A stretch of 64,000 bases of DNA from Bacteroidales bacterium (GCA_017619675.1 JAFZRX010000008.1:62001-126000); one strand, 5' to 3'. Positions 32,996 to 42,598 are shown, counted from the stretch's first letter. Program-made: numbers and translations. Notes: generated by a model from the letters alone, not told the origin.

Positions 32996-33745
32996 ATGGA
33001 AGAAAGGAACCTGACATACTTCGTGGCCGACGTCCACCTGGGATCCAATCCCGCCTCCGCGGCGGAGAAGGAGGCCCGCTTCGTCAGCTTCCTGCGCTCC
33101 ATTCCGCCGCAGCGGACATCCGCCCTGTACATGCTGGGCGACATCTGGGATTTCTGGTACGAATACAGGGACGTGGTGCCCAAGGGATCCGCCCGCGTCT
33201 TCGCGGCCCTGCAGGACCTGATGGACGCCGGCGTCAAGGTGAACTTCATAAGGGGCAACCACGACGTCTGGACCTACCATTATCTCCAGGACATGGGGAT
33301 CAACGTGATGAACCAGGTCCAGGAAGTGACACTTGGCGATGCCGTGTTCTGCATAGGCCACGGCGACGGCCTTGGCCCCGGAATGCGCAAGTACAACGCA
33401 ATGCGGTCGCTCTTCTACAACCGCGTTGCCCAGGTCCTCTTCAGCACCCTGCATCCCTGGTTCGCGTACCGCATAGGCCGCAGCTGGTCAGCCAGCAGGC
33501 AGAAGAAGCACGTGGCCCCGTATAAGTGGAGCGGAGAGGATGAATCCCTTTATAAGTTCGCCTGCGGATACGAGAAGGAGCACAAGGTGGATTACTTTGT
33601 GTTCGGCCACTATCATAGCCAGGTGGATATGAAAACACCGGGCGGGGCCCGGTTCATAGTGCTTAAGGACTGGAAGGAAGAATCCCCTTACCTGTACTTC
33701 GACGGCAAGTCCTTGTGCTCCGGCCATTCCAGGAATATGGAGTAG
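32996..33745 (+). CDS. lpxH: UDP-2,3-diacylglucosamine diphosphatase-type phosphoesterase
   Basis: A 249-residue metallophosphoesterase. The metal-binding motifs are in order: ADVHLG (D-x-H), GDIWDFW (GD), RGNHDVW (GNHD), IGHGDGL and FGHYHSQ. Order and spacing match LpxH/LpxH2, which cleaves UDP-diacylglucosamine to lipid X in lipid A synthesis at the inner membrane. The ATG at 32996 is preferred to a TTG at 32987 inside uppP. The 3' end overlaps the convergent DUF4294 gene by 58 bp. Confidence 0.87.
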   Translation: MEERNLTYFVADVHLGSNPASAAEKEARFVSFLRSIPPQRTSALYMLGDIWDFWYEYRDVVPKGSARVFAALQDLMDAGVKVNFIRGNHDVWTYHYLQDMGINVMNQVQEVTLGDAVFCIGHGDGLGPGMRKYNAMRSLFYNRVAQVLFSTLHPWFAYRIGRSWSASRQKKHVAPYKWSGEDESLYKFACGYEKEHKVDYFVFGHYHSQVDMKTPGGARFIVLKDWKEESPYLYFDGKSLCSGHSRNME

Positions 33746-34368
33746 TACAGGTTGTCAAACTGCCCCTCTTCCCATATCTGCACCAGTTGTTCCGTGTTCT
33801 TGTCCTCCCCGGAAGGGTCATACCTGTTCTTCAGGTTCTGGTTGAACAGCTTTGCCACGCCCTGCCAGAAACCCGCGGCAATGCCGCTGCGGTAATCCTT
33901 GATGATTGAGTAGGACGTCTTGCCAATTTCCCTGTCGATGAGCCTCACCAGCAGCTGGCCCTGTGAGATGGACATTCCCCTGATAGACTTTTCGAAGTCC
34001 TTGAGGAGCTGCTTCTGCACCTTGGCCAGATACTTCTCCTTCTGGACGCGGTTCATGTTCTTGAATTCGATCTCTGAATCCACGGTGGTGATGAGCTCGC
34101 TGCCCAGCTTGGCGTAGGGATATACCTTGTTGAAGTTGTATACTAACTTGTAGTACTGGCGCCACTCCTTTGTGGTCATGTCCTGCCTGCGCGGCCACAC
34201 GTGGGCCGCGGGCAACTGGTCCACAAAGAGAGTGTCCCCGTTCACTATCTGGTAACGGAGGAGTTCTCCCTGCGGAGGCTCGGGAACGTCGTCATGATGG
34301 TTCTGGGCCCGGAGGGTGGCGGCCGGCATCAGGACGGCCAGGAAAAGCAGTAACGCAAGCCTTTTCAT
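33688..34368 (-). CDS. DUF4294 family secreted protein
   Basis: A 226-residue protein from the ATG at 34368, with a signal peptide MKRLALLLFLAVLMPAATLRA and mature start QNHHDD. DTLFVDQLPAAHVWPRR, YKLVYNFNKVYPYAKL and RLIDREIGKTSYSIIKDYRSG match the Bacteroidetes DUF4294 family, unknown function. Its box TAAATTTG is 6 nt before the ATG. It is convergent with lpxH (58-bp overlap), and its start faces the second ribosomal promoter region. Confidence 0.82.
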   Translation of the reverse strand: MKRLALLLFLAVLMPAATLRAQNHHDDVPEPPQGELLRYQIVNGDTLFVDQLPAAHVWPRRQDMTTKEWRQYYKLVYNFNKVYPYAKLGSELITTVDSEIEFKNMNRVQKEKYLAKVQKQLLKDFEKSIRGMSISQGQLLVRLIDREIGKTSYSIIKDYRSGIAAGFWQGVAKLFNQNLKNRYDPSGEDKNTEQLVQIWEEGQFDNLYYSIFLEWPEHKDLPSKYR

Positions 34369-34374
34369 ACGGGG

Positions 34375-34382
34375 CAAATTTA
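34375..34382 (-). promoter_or_regulatory. -7 element TAAATTTG for the DUF4294 gene
   Basis: Minus-strand TAAATTTG ends 6 nt before the ATG at 34368; near-leaderless arrangement. Confidence 0.55.
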
Positions 34383-34532
34383 CGCAAATTTTTTGCCATA
34401 CGAACACCCTGTTTTTTGCTTGTCGAAAATGCACGGAAAAATTTTTCAACAAAATACGTAAGTGATTGAAATTTCAAGGAGTTAACCTTTAAAACTCCGT
34501 GTCTAAAATATGCGATTTTTTTGCAAAATATA

Positions 34533-34562
34533 TTTGCATTTCAATATTTTTTTCTAACTTTG
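34533..34562 (+). promoter_or_regulatory. Promoter TTTG-N18-TAACTTTG of the rplP operon
   Basis: TTTG (34533-34536), an 18-nt spacer and TAACTTTG (34555-34562). Strong match to the Bacteroidetes consensus, in an AT-rich stretch. It gives the second ribosomal unit its own start point. The 34369-34648 gap otherwise holds only the leader structure below and the DUF4294 promoter. Confidence 0.75.
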
Positions 34563-34572
34563 CAGTCCCAAA

Positions 34573-34614
34573 AATGTGCCTATAATAGTGTAAATCATTG
34601 ATTTACAGCACATT
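34573..34614 (+). promoter_or_regulatory. Folded leader element upstream of rplP
   Basis: Nested inverted repeats: outer arms AATGTGC (34573-34579) and GCACATT (34608-34614), inner arms GTAAATC (34590-34596) and GATTTAC (34600-34606), loop ATT. The left side has a 10-nt internal bulge and the right side 1 nt. It begins about where transcription would start, so the rplP mRNA would carry a hairpin at its 5' end with about 35 nt to the ATG. Not followed by a U-tract. A ribosomal autoregulation site is inferred, not shown. Confidence 0.55.
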
Positions 34615-34648
34615 AGAAAGAAAATGTATTTTTTAATAGTTATAAACA

Positions 34649-35068
34649 ATGTTACAGCCTAAAAAAACAAAGTTCAGAAGGGAACAGAAAGGACGCATGA
34701 AGGGCAACGCCCAGAGAGGCAACCAGCTCGCATTCGGATCCTTCGGACTCAAGACTCTTGAGAATTGCTGGCTTACAGCACAGCAGATTGAAGCTGCCCG
34801 TCAGGCTATCTCACGCCGCATGAACCGTGAGGGCCAGATCTGGATCAGAGTCTTCCCTGTCAAGCCTGTTACCAAGAAACCTCTTGATACCCGTATGGGA
34901 AAGGGTAAGGGCGATCCTTACGGATACGTAGCCCCTATTACCCCGGGTCGTATTCTTTTCGAGGCTGAGGGCGTTTCCCTCGAGACTGCAAAGGAGGCAA
35001 TGCGCCTTGCAGCCAACAAGCTTCCTGTAGACACCAAGTTCGTGGTACGCAGGGATTATGTAGAATAA
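34649..35068 (+). CDS. rplP: 50S ribosomal protein L16
   Basis: L16, 139 residues, at the A-site tRNA elbow. [19 protein letters not shown] and the [20 protein letters not shown] region are diagnostic. In most bacteria it follows rpsC directly; here it starts a new transcription unit. Confidence 0.98.
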   Translation: MLQPKKTKFRREQKGRMKGNAQRGNQLAFGSFGLKTLENCWLTAQQIEAARQAISRRMNREGQIWIRVFPVKPVTKKPLDTRMGKGKGDPYGYVAPITPGRILFEAEGVSLETAKEAMRLAANKLPVDTKFVVRRDYVE

Positions 35069-35085
35069 TTTAATGGAGAAGTAAA

Positions 35086-35280
35086 ATGAAAGTTTCAGAA
35101 GTACGCGAAATGTCGGTAGCCGATCTGCGCGACCGTATTGAGATTGAAAAGGCAAATCTCGATTCAATGAAGATCAATCACGCAATCTCTCCATTAGAGG
35201 ATACGTCTAAGTTTAAGAAGACCAGACAGGATATCGCTCGTATGATCACTATCCTCGCTGAGAAAGAAAAACAGAACTAA
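35086..35280 (+). CDS. rpmC: 50S ribosomal protein L29
   Basis: L29, 64 residues, at the tunnel exit next to L23. [21 protein letters not shown] opens the helical hairpin and [20 protein letters not shown] closes it. The standard L16-L29-S17 order is kept. Confidence 0.95.
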   Translation: MKVSEVREMSVADLRDRIEIEKANLDSMKINHAISPLEDTSKFKKTRQDIARMITILAEKEKQN

Positions 35281-35294
35281 ATCAAGCAAGTCCT

Positions 35295-35549
35295 ATGGAA
35301 AGAAATCTTCGTAAGGAAAGAGTAGGAGTAGTGGTCAGCAGCAAGATGGACAAGACCATCGTTGTTGCCGTTGAGATTAAAGAGAAACATCCTTTGTACG
35401 GCAAGTTCGTCAAGAAGACCACAAAGTTCGTCGCCCAGGACGAGAAGAACGAGTGCGGAGAAGGTGATACCGTCCGCATCATGGAGACCCGCCCCCTGAG
35501 CAAGACCAAGAACTGGAGATTAGTAGAAATCGTAGAAAAAGCTAAGTAG
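35295..35549 (+). CDS. rpsQ: 30S ribosomal protein S17
   Basis: S17 (84 residues), a primary 16S rRNA binder. [20 protein letters not shown] and [19 protein letters not shown] are characteristic OB-fold sequences. rplN begins 1 nt after its stop. Confidence 0.97.
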   Translation: MERNLRKERVGVVVSSKMDKTIVVAVEIKEKHPLYGKFVKKTTKFVAQDEKNECGEGDTVRIMETRPLSKTKNWRLVEIVEKAK

Positions 35550-35550
35550 T

Positions 35551-35916
35551 ATGATACAGCAGGAAACACGTTTACAGGTTGCCGACAACAGCGGTGCAAA
35601 GGAAGTCCTCTGCATCCGCGTACTTGGCGGTACACACCATCGTTACGCTACAGTAGGCGATAAGATCGTCGTATCCGTAAAGAGTGCCATCTCCGGCGGC
35701 GACGCCAAGAAGGGTACCGTATCAAAGGCTGTAGTGGTTCGCACCAAGAAAGAGATCCGCAGGCCGGATGGTTCTTACATCCGCTTCGATGATAACGCCT
35801 GTGTTCTTCTGAACAACGCGGAGGAACTCAGGGGCACACGTATCTTTGGCCCCGTAGCCAGAGAGCTCCGTGAGAATTACATGAAAATCGTTTCACTGGC
35901 ACCGGAGGTCCTTTAA
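35551..35916 (+). CDS. rplN: 50S ribosomal protein L14
   Basis: L14 (121 residues) forms intersubunit bridges. [20 protein letters not shown] and [15 protein letters not shown] are diagnostic. Normal spc position. Confidence 0.98.
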   Translation: MIQQETRLQVADNSGAKEVLCIRVLGGTHHRYATVGDKIVVSVKSAISGGDAKKGTVSKAVVVRTKKEIRRPDGSYIRFDDNACVLLNNAEELRGTRIFGPVARELRENYMKIVSLAPEVL

Positions 35917-35928
35917 TATTTGAGAGCT

Positions 35929-36246
35929 ATGAAGAAATTACATATCAAGAAAGGCGACACCGTGTATGTAAATGCCGGTAACGACAAAGGAAAGACCGGA
36001 AAGGTCCTTTCAGTAGACCCTTCAAAAGATCGCGCTATCGTTGAGGGTATCAACATGGTTAGCAAGCATACCAAGCCCAACGCACAGAACCCTCAGGGTG
36101 GAATCATCAAGCAGGAGGCCGGTATCCACGTTTCTAACCTTCAGCTTATTGACCCGCAGAGCGGAAAGCCCACAAGGGTAGGCCACAAGGTTGTGGACGG
36201 AAAGAAGATCCGCTATGCCAAGAAATCAGGAGAGGAGATCAAGTAA
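35929..36246 (+). CDS. rplX: 50S ribosomal protein L24
   Basis: L24 (105 residues), an assembly initiator near the tunnel exit. It starts [21 protein letters not shown] (KOW motif) at the ATG 35929; an in-frame TTG at 35920 is not needed. The [21 protein letters not shown] segment is typical. Confidence 0.97.
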   Translation: MKKLHIKKGDTVYVNAGNDKGKTGKVLSVDPSKDRAIVEGINMVSKHTKPNAQNPQGGIIKQEAGIHVSNLQLIDPQSGKPTRVGHKVVDGKKIRYAKKSGEEIK

Positions 36247-36248
36247 TT

Positions 36249-36818
36249 ATGAATAAGCAAGCAACATATGTTCCTTCTCTTAAGAAGGTCTATAATGAGG
36301 AGATAGTAAAGTCCCTCATGGAGAAATTCTCTTATTCTTCCGTAATGGAAGTTCCAAGGCTCGTGAAGATCTCCATCAACGAGGGCGTTGGAGCAGGTAC
36401 CCAGGACAAGAAGATCGCCGAGGAGGCAGCCGCAGAGCTTTCCCTCATCGCCGGACAGAAGGCAGTCCTCACCTCTTCACGCAAGGATATTTCCAACTTC
36501 AAGCTCCGTAAGGGAATGCCTATCGGAACAAAGGTTACCCTCCGCGACGTCAAGATGTATGAGTTCCTTGAGAGGCTCATCCGCGTCACCCTCCCGCGTA
36601 TCCGTGACTTCAACGGTATCGCCGAGAAGATGGACGGACAGGGCAACTACACCCTTGGAATCAAGGAGCAGATCATCTTCCCCGAGATTGACATCGACAA
36701 GAACCCCCGTATCCACGGAATGGAGATCACATTCGTAACAACGGCCAAAACCGACGAGGAAGCCCACGCGCTTCTTGCTGCATTCGGTCTGCCTTTCAAG
36801 AAACATAACAACAAGTAA
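36249..36818 (+). CDS. rplE: 50S ribosomal protein L5
   Basis: L5 (189 residues) binds 5S rRNA and contacts P-site t[23 protein letters not shown] and [19 protein letters not shown] are conserved. Two nucleotides after rplX, five before rpsN. Confidence 0.98.
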   Translation: MNKQATYVPSLKKVYNEEIVKSLMEKFSYSSVMEVPRLVKISINEGVGAGTQDKKIAEEAAAELSLIAGQKAVLTSSRKDISNFKLRKGMPIGTKVTLRDVKMYEFLERLIRVTLPRIRDFNGIAEKMDGQGNYTLGIKEQIIFPEIDIDKNPRIHGMEITFVTTAKTDEEAHALLAAFGLPFKKHNNK

Positions 36819-36823
36819 GAGAT

Positions 36824-37093
36824 ATGGCTAAAGAATCAATGAAAGCACGCGAAGTAAAACGCGCGAAATTAGTTGCTAAGTATGCCGAGAAAAGAAAGGC
36901 GCTCAAAGAGGCTGGAGACTGGGCTGCTCTTGACAAGCTCCCCAAGAACTCTTCTCCGGTACGCCTTCATAACCGTTGCTCCCTCACCGGACGTCCAAAG
37001 GGTTACATGCGCGCCTTCGGGCTCAGCCGTATCCAGTTCCGCGAGATGGCCAGCAATGGCCTCATCCCGGGCGTAAAAAAGGCAAGTTGGTAA
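36824..37093 (+). CDS. rpsN: 30S ribosomal protein S14 (zinc-free type)
   Basis: S14, 89 residues. This is the long C-minus form: the CxxC pairs of the short zinc-binding S14 are absent, and the [25 protein letters not shown] region reads [18 protein letters not shown]. Growth should not depend on zinc for this protein. Confidence 0.97.
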   Translation: MAKESMKAREVKRAKLVAKYAEKRKALKEAGDWAALDKLPKNSSPVRLHNRCSLTGRPKGYMRAFGLSRIQFREMASNGLIPGVKKASW

Positions 37094-37114
37094 AAAATTA
37101 AAAGTAATAATAAT

Positions 37115-37510
37115 ATGACTGATCCTATTGCAGACTATTTGACCAGGATTCGCAATGCTTACCTCGCAGGTAACAAGGTTGTGGAAATGCCTTCTTCCAA
37201 GATGAAGGAGTCCCTCACCAAGATCCTGTGCGAAAAGGGCTACATCCTCAGCTACAAGGTGGTTGAGGCCGTCCCTCAGAATTCCCTCAAAATCGCTCTG
37301 AAGTATCATCCTCAGACCAAGATGCCTGCTATCAAGAAGATAGAGAGAGTATCTACCCCCGGATTGAGGCAGTATACAGATGTCAAGGACATGCCTAGAG
37401 TACTCAACGGACTCGGAATCGCCATCCTTTCTACATCCAAGGGCGTCATCACCGACAAAGAGGCAAAGGAACTCAACGTTGGCGGTGAAGTGATTTGCTA
37501 TGTATATTAA
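37115..37510 (+). CDS. rpsH: 30S ribosomal protein S8
   Basis: S8 (131 residues), a central-domain 16S rRNA binder and, in E. coli, the spc-operon repressor. The opening MTDPIADYLTRIRNAYLAGN and the ending TDKEAKELNVGGEVICYVY are diagnostic. Confidence 0.98.
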   Translation: MTDPIADYLTRIRNAYLAGNKVVEMPSSKMKESLTKILCEKGYILSYKVVEAVPQNSLKIALKYHPQTKMPAIKKIERVSTPGLRQYTDVKDMPRVLNGLGIAILSTSKGVITDKEAKELNVGGEVICYVY

Positions 37511-37528
37511 TATTTAAAAGAATTTATA

Positions 37529-38089
37529 ATGTCAAGAATTGGTAAATTACCTGTAAACCTTCCGGCCGGCGTATCCGTAGAGATGCTCGACGGCAACGTT
37601 CTGAAGGTTAAAGGCCCGAAAGGCACCCTGACACAGAAGGTAGATCCGGACATCAAGGTGGATATTGAGGGAGGCGAGATAAAGTTCACCCGCCCTACCG
37701 ACCTTCCGCGCCATCGCTCTATGCACGGTCTTTACCGCGCATTGGTAAACAATATGGTGACCGGAGTCTCCAGTGGTTTTGAGATCACTCAGGAGCTGGT
37801 GGGCGTTGGTTACCGCGTTGAGGCTCAGGGACAGCTCCTGACCTTCAACCTTGGTTATTCTCACACTATTCAGATGATGCTTCCTGCCGAGGTTACCGCA
37901 GAGGTTCCCCAGGTTAAGAAGGGAGAGGCTCCCAAGCTTATCCTCCGCAGCTGTGACAAGCAGCTCGTAGGGCAGATAGCAGCTAAGATTCGTTCGTTCC
38001 GCAAGCCTGAACCTTATAAGGGCAAGGGTATTAAATTCGCTGGTGAGCAGCTTCGCCGCAAGGCTGGTAAGACTGCAGCCGCTAAATAA
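37529..38089 (+). CDS. rplF: 50S ribosomal protein L6
   Basis: L6 (186 residues) sits near the sarcin-ricin loop. SRIGKLPVNLPAGVSVEMLD opens the protein and the C-terminal KPEPYKGKGIKFAGEQLRRK motif is invariant in the family. Confidence 0.98.
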   Translation: MSRIGKLPVNLPAGVSVEMLDGNVLKVKGPKGTLTQKVDPDIKVDIEGGEIKFTRPTDLPRHRSMHGLYRALVNNMVTGVSSGFEITQELVGVGYRVEAQGQLLTFNLGYSHTIQMMLPAEVTAEVPQVKKGEAPKLILRSCDKQLVGQIAAKIRSFRKPEPYKGKGIKFAGEQLRRKAGKTAAAK

Positions 38090-38103
38090 TAGGAGATTGA
38101 GTT

Positions 38104-38466
38104 ATGGCATTGAGTAGAATTGAAAGAAGAAAAAGAATTCATTACCGTATACGCAAGCACGTTAGCGGAACAGCAGAAAGGCCTAGGATGGTAGTCTTCA
38201 GAAGCAACAAGCAGATCTACGTCCAGGTTATCGACGACCTGCAGGGCAAGACCCTCGCAGCCGCGTCATCTATCGACAAGGAACTTGCAGCACAGTGCAA
38301 GGGCAAGACCGGAATCGAGACCTCAGCAATTGTCGGAAAGGCAATCGCAGAGCGCGCTCAGGCCAAGGGAATCAACGCAGTCGCTTTCGACCGCGGAGGA
38401 TACCTTTTCCACGGCAGGGTTAAAAGTTTGGCAGATGCTGCCCGTGAAGGCGGCCTCGAATTCTAA
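38104..38466 (+). CDS. rplR: 50S ribosomal protein L18
   Basis: L18 (120 residues) binds 5S rRNA with L5. [20 protein letters not shown] and the [20 protein letters not shown] end are typical. Confidence 0.98.
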   Translation: MALSRIERRKRIHYRIRKHVSGTAERPRMVVFRSNKQIYVQVIDDLQGKTLAAASSIDKELAAQCKGKTGIETSAIVGKAIAERAQAKGINAVAFDRGGYLFHGRVKSLADAAREGGLEF

Positions 38467-38477
38467 TAATTGAGACT

Positions 38478-38996
38478 ATGGCAAATACAAATGTTAAAAG
38501 AGTAAAGACCTCTGATCTTGAATTGAAAGACAGACTGGTTGCCATCCAGAGAGTAACCAAGGTTACCAAAGGAGGCCGTCACTTCCGCTTCGCAGCTATC
38601 GTAGTGGTAGGAGACGAGAACGGCGTTGTAGGTTATGGTCTTGGTAAGGCTAATGAGGTTACCGCCGCTATCGCCAAGGGAGTTGAGGATGCAAAGAAGA
38701 ATCTTGTAAAGATCCCTATCATCAACACAACCATCCCTCACGAGCAGGAGTCCAAGTTCGGCGGTTCCAAGGTGTTCATGAAGCCTGCGGCCCCTGGTAC
38801 CGGTGTAAAGGCCGGTGGTGCCATGCGCGCAGTGTTCGAGTCTGCCGGAATCCAGAACGTACTTGCTAAGTCCAAGGGCTCATCCAACCCTCACAACCTT
38901 GTAAAGGCCACCATCACGGCTCTTACCGAGATGCGCGACGCTTACACCGTTGCAGGTTTGCGCGGAGTTCCTATGAATAAAGTATTTAACGGATAG
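38478..38996 (+). CDS. rpsE: 30S ribosomal protein S5
   Basis: S5 (172 residues), involved in decoding fidelity and the mRNA entry channel. [34 protein letters not shown] and [20 protein letters not shown] are diagnostic. Confidence 0.98.
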   Translation: MANTNVKRVKTSDLELKDRLVAIQRVTKVTKGGRHFRFAAIVVVGDENGVVGYGLGKANEVTAAIAKGVEDAKKNLVKIPIINTTIPHEQESKFGGSKVFMKPAAPGTGVKAGGAMRAVFESAGIQNVLAKSKGSSNPHNLVKATITALTEMRDAYTVAGLRGVPMNKVFNG

Positions 38997-39007
38997 GAGG
39001 ACTTGAA

Positions 39008-39190
39008 ATGAGCAAACTTAGAATTACCCAGATTATAAGCAAGAACGGAGAGACCAAGCGCCAGATCGCTAATCTTCGCGCCCTTGGCATCCGTAAGATG
39101 AACCAGACAGTTGAGGTTGAGAAGACTCCTATCACAATGGGACAGGTAGCCAAGATCGCCCATCTTGTCAAAGTAGAAGAAATTAACTAG
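39008..39190 (+). CDS. rpmD: 50S ribosomal protein L30
   Basis: L30, 60 residues. KLRITQIISKNGETKRQIAN and GIRKMNQTVEVEKTPITMGQ match the bacterial family. A GGAGG tract lies just before the ATG. It sits between S5 and L15 as expected. Confidence 0.95.
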   Translation: MSKLRITQIISKNGETKRQIANLRALGIRKMNQTVEVEKTPITMGQVAKIAHLVKVEEIN

Positions 39191-39202
39191 GAGGACTGAC
39201 AC

Positions 39203-39652
39203 ATGAAACTTGAGAATCTTAAACCAGCAAAGGGTGCGACCAAGGCATCCAAGCGCGTAGGCCGCGGAGAAGGCTCCGGACACGGTGGAACAGCCACCCG
39301 TGGTATGAACGGTGCCAAGTCACGTTCAGGCTATTCACACAAGATCGGTTTCGAGGGTGGCCAGATGCCTATCCAGCGCCGTCTTCCTAAGTTCGGCTTC
39401 AAGAACCCTACAAGGGTAGAGTACAAGCCGGTTAATCTTTCCGTAATCAACGCCCTGGCAGTTGAGGCAGATCTCACAGAGGTTACAATCGACGATCTGT
39501 TCACCGCAGGACTCATTTCCAAGAACGAGATCGTAAAGGTCCTTGGAAAGGGAGAGATTACAAAAGCAGTTAACGTAGTTGCAAACGCATTCTCAAAGTC
39601 AGCCACCGAGAAGATCCAGGCTGCAGGAGGAACCGCAACTGTAATAGAATAA
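39203..39652 (+). CDS. rplO: 50S ribosomal protein L15
   Basis: L15 (149 residues). The Gly-rich N-terminus (KRVGRGEGSGHGGTATRGMN) is diagnostic; GFEGGQMPIQRRLPKFGF follows. A GGAGG tract precedes it. secY begins 6 nt after its stop. Confidence 0.98.
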   Translation: MKLENLKPAKGATKASKRVGRGEGSGHGGTATRGMNGAKSRSGYSHKIGFEGGQMPIQRRLPKFGFKNPTRVEYKPVNLSVINALAVEADLTEVTIDDLFTAGLISKNEIVKVLGKGEITKAVNVVANAFSKSATEKIQAAGGTATVIE

Positions 39653-39658
39653 AGCGGC

Positions 39659-40996
39659 ATGAAGAAATTAATTGAGACAATCAAGAATATCTTCAAGATT
39701 GAGGAGTTGCGCAAGAGGATCGTCTACACCGTTCTCCTGATACTGGTGTACCGTCTGGGATGCTTCGTAGTTCTCCCGGGCATTGACGCTACCATGCTCG
39801 CAAACCTTAAGAGCAGCACTCAGAGCGGCCTTGTAGGCCTCCTGAACATGTTCTCAGGTGGTGCGTTCGGAAACGCCTCTATCTTTGCGCTGGGTGTGAT
39901 GCCTTACATTTCCGCATCCATCGTAATCCAGCTCCTTGGAGTTTTCGTTCCTTACTTCCGTAAACTTCAGATGGAAGGACAGAGCGGAATCAAGAAGATG
40001 AATCAGCTTACCAGGTACCTGACTATCCTGATTCTCTGCATCCAGGGTCCCGCTTATATGGCCTCAATCCACAGCCAGATTCCTGGAGCGGCTTTCGTGG
40101 CCACCACCCAGCTTGGCTGGAGCAACTTCATGTTCAACATTGTTTCCACCCTCATCCTTATGGCTGGTTCAATGTTCGTGATGTGGCTCGGTGAGCGCAT
40201 TACAGACCGCGGTATCGGCAACGGTATCTCCCTGATCATCATGATCGGTATCGTAGCCCGCTTCCCTTACGCCATCGCGGCTGAGGTCAGTGAGAAACTC
40301 GCGACTACCAACGGAGGATTCCTCCTCCTTATCGTAGAATTCATCATCTGGTTCTTCGTCCTGGTGGCAGCCATCATGCTGGTACAGGGCGTGAGAAGGG
40401 TTCCTGTTCAGTATGCCAAGAGGATCGTGGGCAACAGGCAGTACGGCGGTGTCCGCCAGTACATCCCTCTGAAAATCAACGCCGCAGGCGTTATGCCTAT
40501 CATCTTTGCGCAGGCATTGATGCTCCTCCCTATGCTGTTCGGACGCTTCGACGCAACCAGGGGAATCGCGGCGGCATTGAGCAATTATACCGGATTCTGG
40601 TATAATTTCACCTTTGCCATCATGGTTATAATCTTCACATATTTCTATACTGCCGTTACCGTAAATCCTACAATGATGGCAGAGGAAATGAAGAAGAACG
40701 GAGGCTTTATCCCGGGAGTGAAACCCGGAAAGAAGACCGTAGAGTACCTGGATTCAATCATGTCCAAGGTAACTCTTCCGGGATCAATCTTCCTGGCACT
40801 CATTTCTATCCTCCCCGCATTCGCAATGTTGCTGGGAGTCAACAACCAGTTCGCAAGCTTCTTCGGCGGTACTTCACTGCTGATCCTTGTGGGAGTTGTT
40901 CTGGATACCCTCCAGCAGATAGAAGGTTATTTGCTGATGCGTCACTATGACGGCCTCATGAAGACCGGCCGTCTTACCGGACGCTCAGGAATGTAA
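39659..40996 (+). CDS. secY: Protein translocase subunit SecY
   Basis: SecY (445 residues) forms the Sec channel in the inner membrane, with ten TM segments. The plug/TM2 region (GVMPYISASIVIQLLGV), GNGISLIIMIGIVARFP and NRQYGGVRQYIPLKINAAGVMP are conserved. It is the only non-ribosomal gene within the spc part except map and infA downstream. Confidence 0.98.
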   Translation: MKKLIETIKNIFKIEELRKRIVYTVLLILVYRLGCFVVLPGIDATMLANLKSSTQSGLVGLLNMFSGGAFGNASIFALGVMPYISASIVIQLLGVFVPYFRKLQMEGQSGIKKMNQLTRYLTILILCIQGPAYMASIHSQIPGAAFVATTQLGWSNFMFNIVSTLILMAGSMFVMWLGERITDRGIGNGISLIIMIGIVARFPYAIAAEVSEKLATTNGGFLLLIVEFIIWFFVLVAAIMLVQGVRRVPVQYAKRIVGNRQYGGVRQYIPLKINAAGVMPIIFAQALMLLPMLFGRFDATRGIAAALSNYTGFWYNFTFAIMVIIFTYFYTAVTVNPTMMAEEMKKNGGFIPGVKPGKKTVEYLDSIMSKVTLPGSIFLALISILPAFAMLLGVNNQFASFFGGTSLLILVGVVLDTLQQIEGYLLMRHYDGLMKTGRLTGRSGM

Positions 40997-41018
40997 TTGA
41001 CATAATGACAAGGTAAAG

Positions 41019-41798
41019 ATGGTTGAGCCTAAAACAGAGGAAGAGATAGCGCTTTTGCGTGAGAATGCCATCCTGGTCTCTAAGACCTTGGCGGAAGTCG
41101 GTAAGGCAGTTGCCCCTGGTGTGACAACTAAAGAGTTGAATAGGGTAGCTGAGACTTTTATCCGCGACAATGGCGCCGTACCAAGCTTCCTCGGTTTCGA
41201 AGGCTTCCCTGCAGCGATCTGTACCTCGGTGAACGATGTGGTGGTCCACGGATTTCCGTCAGACTACGTCCTCAAGGAGGGCGACATCGTCACCGCAGAT
41301 ATAGGTACGTTATACAAGGGGTACAACGGTGATTCCGCCTACACCTTCCCGGTTGGGGAGATCGACGCGAACACACGCAAGCTCCTTGATGTGACCAAGG
41401 CTTCGCTCTATAAAGGAATCGAGGCCGCTGTGGAAGGGAATAGGGTTGGAGATATAGGACACGCGGTGCAAACGTACGTGGAGTCGTTCGGGTTCTCCGT
41501 GGTTCGCGAATTGGAGGGCCATGGAATTGGAAAGGGAATGCACGAAAACCCCGGAGTTCCAAACTACGGAAAGAGGGGCAAGGGCATGAAACTGACCAGC
41601 GGAATGACTATCTGTATTGAGCCTATGGTAAATGCCGGGAACAAGAGTGTATATCTGGCCAGGAACGGCTGGGAGGTGCACACTTCGGACCGCAGGAACG
41701 CTGCTCACTACGAACTTACGGTTGTTGTCCGAAAAGGCCATGCCGAACAACTGTCAACCTTCGATTATATCGAGAAAGATGGTAAGATTAAATTTTAA
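41019..41798 (+). CDS. map: Methionine aminopeptidase, type I
   Basis: Removes N-terminal Met from nascent proteins. The 259-residue protein shows the five metal ligands in order: D and D in [21 protein letters not shown] in [15 protein letters not shown] in ICIEPMVN and E in [10 protein letters not shown]. Gene order secY-map-infA is standard for Bacteroidetes. Confidence 0.97.
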   Translation: MVEPKTEEEIALLRENAILVSKTLAEVGKAVAPGVTTKELNRVAETFIRDNGAVPSFLGFEGFPAAICTSVNDVVVHGFPSDYVLKEGDIVTADIGTLYKGYNGDSAYTFPVGEIDANTRKLLDVTKASLYKGIEAAVEGNRVGDIGHAVQTYVESFGFSVVRELEGHGIGKGMHENPGVPNYGKRGKGMKLTSGMTICIEPMVNAGNKSVYLARNGWEVHTSDRRNAAHYELTVVVRKGHAEQLSTFDYIEKDGKIKF

Positions 41799-41821
41799 GT
41801 GTAAATTTTAATTATTTATTA

Positions 41822-42040
41822 ATGTCAAAACAAGTAGCAATAGAACAAGATGGAAAAGTCATTGAGACTCTTCCTAACGCGATGTTCAAAGTAGAGCTGG
41901 AAAACGGACACGTACTGCTCTGCAACATTTCAGGCAAGATGAGAATGAACTTTATCCATATCCTCCTTGGAGACAGAGTTAAAGTTGAAATTTCACCGTA
42001 CGATTTAACCAAAGGCAGAATATCTTTCAGATACAAATAA
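41822..42040 (+). CDS. infA: Translation initiation factor IF-1
   Basis: IF-1 (72 residues), an OB-fold protein occupying the 30S A site during initiation. [20 protein letters not shown] and [20 protein letters not shown] are characteristic, ending in KGRISFRYK. Confidence 0.97.
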   Translation: MSKQVAIEQDGKVIETLPNAMFKVELENGHVLLCNISGKMRMNFIHILLGDRVKVEISPYDLTKGRISFRYK

Positions 42041-42053
42041 AAAATTCAGCAAT

Positions 42054-42170
42054 ATGAAAGTCAAGACATCCATCAAAAAGCGCAGCGAAGATTGCAAGAT
42101 CGTTAGACGTAAGGGCCGCCTTTATGTCATCTGCAAGAAGAACCCCAAGTTCAAGATGCGTCAGGGATAA
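42054..42170 (+). CDS. rpmJ: 50S ribosomal protein L36 (zinc-free type)
   Basis: A 38-residue ORF between infA and rpsM. It reads [20 protein letters not shown] and then [18 protein letters not shown]. The family's zinc ligands C-x2-C-x12-C-x5-H are only partly kept: the first Cys is Ser11 and the final His is Phe33, with C14 and C27 remaining. This is the C-minus form, as for S14. Clear homology and conserved position leave little doubt. Confidence 0.95.
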   Translation: MKVKTSIKKRSEDCKIVRRKGRLYVICKKNPKFKMRQG

Positions 42171-42207
42171 TATTCAGTTGTATAACAAATTAAGTTAAGT
42201 ATAAATT

Positions 42208-42585
42208 ATGGCAAGAATAGCCGGTGTTGATTTACCGAACAACAAAAGAGGAGAAATAGGTCTTACCTATATCTTCGGAATCGGTCGCAGTTCTGCTCAG
42301 AGGATCCTGGACGCATGCGGTATTGACCGCTCCATCAAGGTTGGTGACTGGAACGATACCCAGATCGCAGCCATCCGTGCAGAGGTTGGAAACAACTATC
42401 TGATCGAGGGTGAGCTCCGTTCTACCGTCCAGATGAACATCAAGCGTCTCATGGACATCGGATGCTACAGGGGAATCCGTCATCGTATCGGCCTCCCTGT
42501 CCGCGGACAGAGCACCAAGAACAACGCCCGTACACGTAAGGGTAGGAAGAAGACTGTTGCCAACAAGAAGAAGGCAACCAAGTAA
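42208..42585 (+). CDS. rpsM: 30S ribosomal protein S13
   Basis: S13 (125 residues) contacts P-site tRNA from the 30S head. [20 protein letters not shown] and the basic tail [17 protein letters not shown] are diagnostic. Confidence 0.98.
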   Translation: MARIAGVDLPNNKRGEIGLTYIFGIGRSSAQRILDACGIDRSIKVGDWNDTQIAAIRAEVGNNYLIEGELRSTVQMNIKRLMDIGCYRGIRHRIGLPVRGQSTKNNARTRKGRKKTVANKKKATK

Positions 42586-42598
42586 AAATTGATGAATT

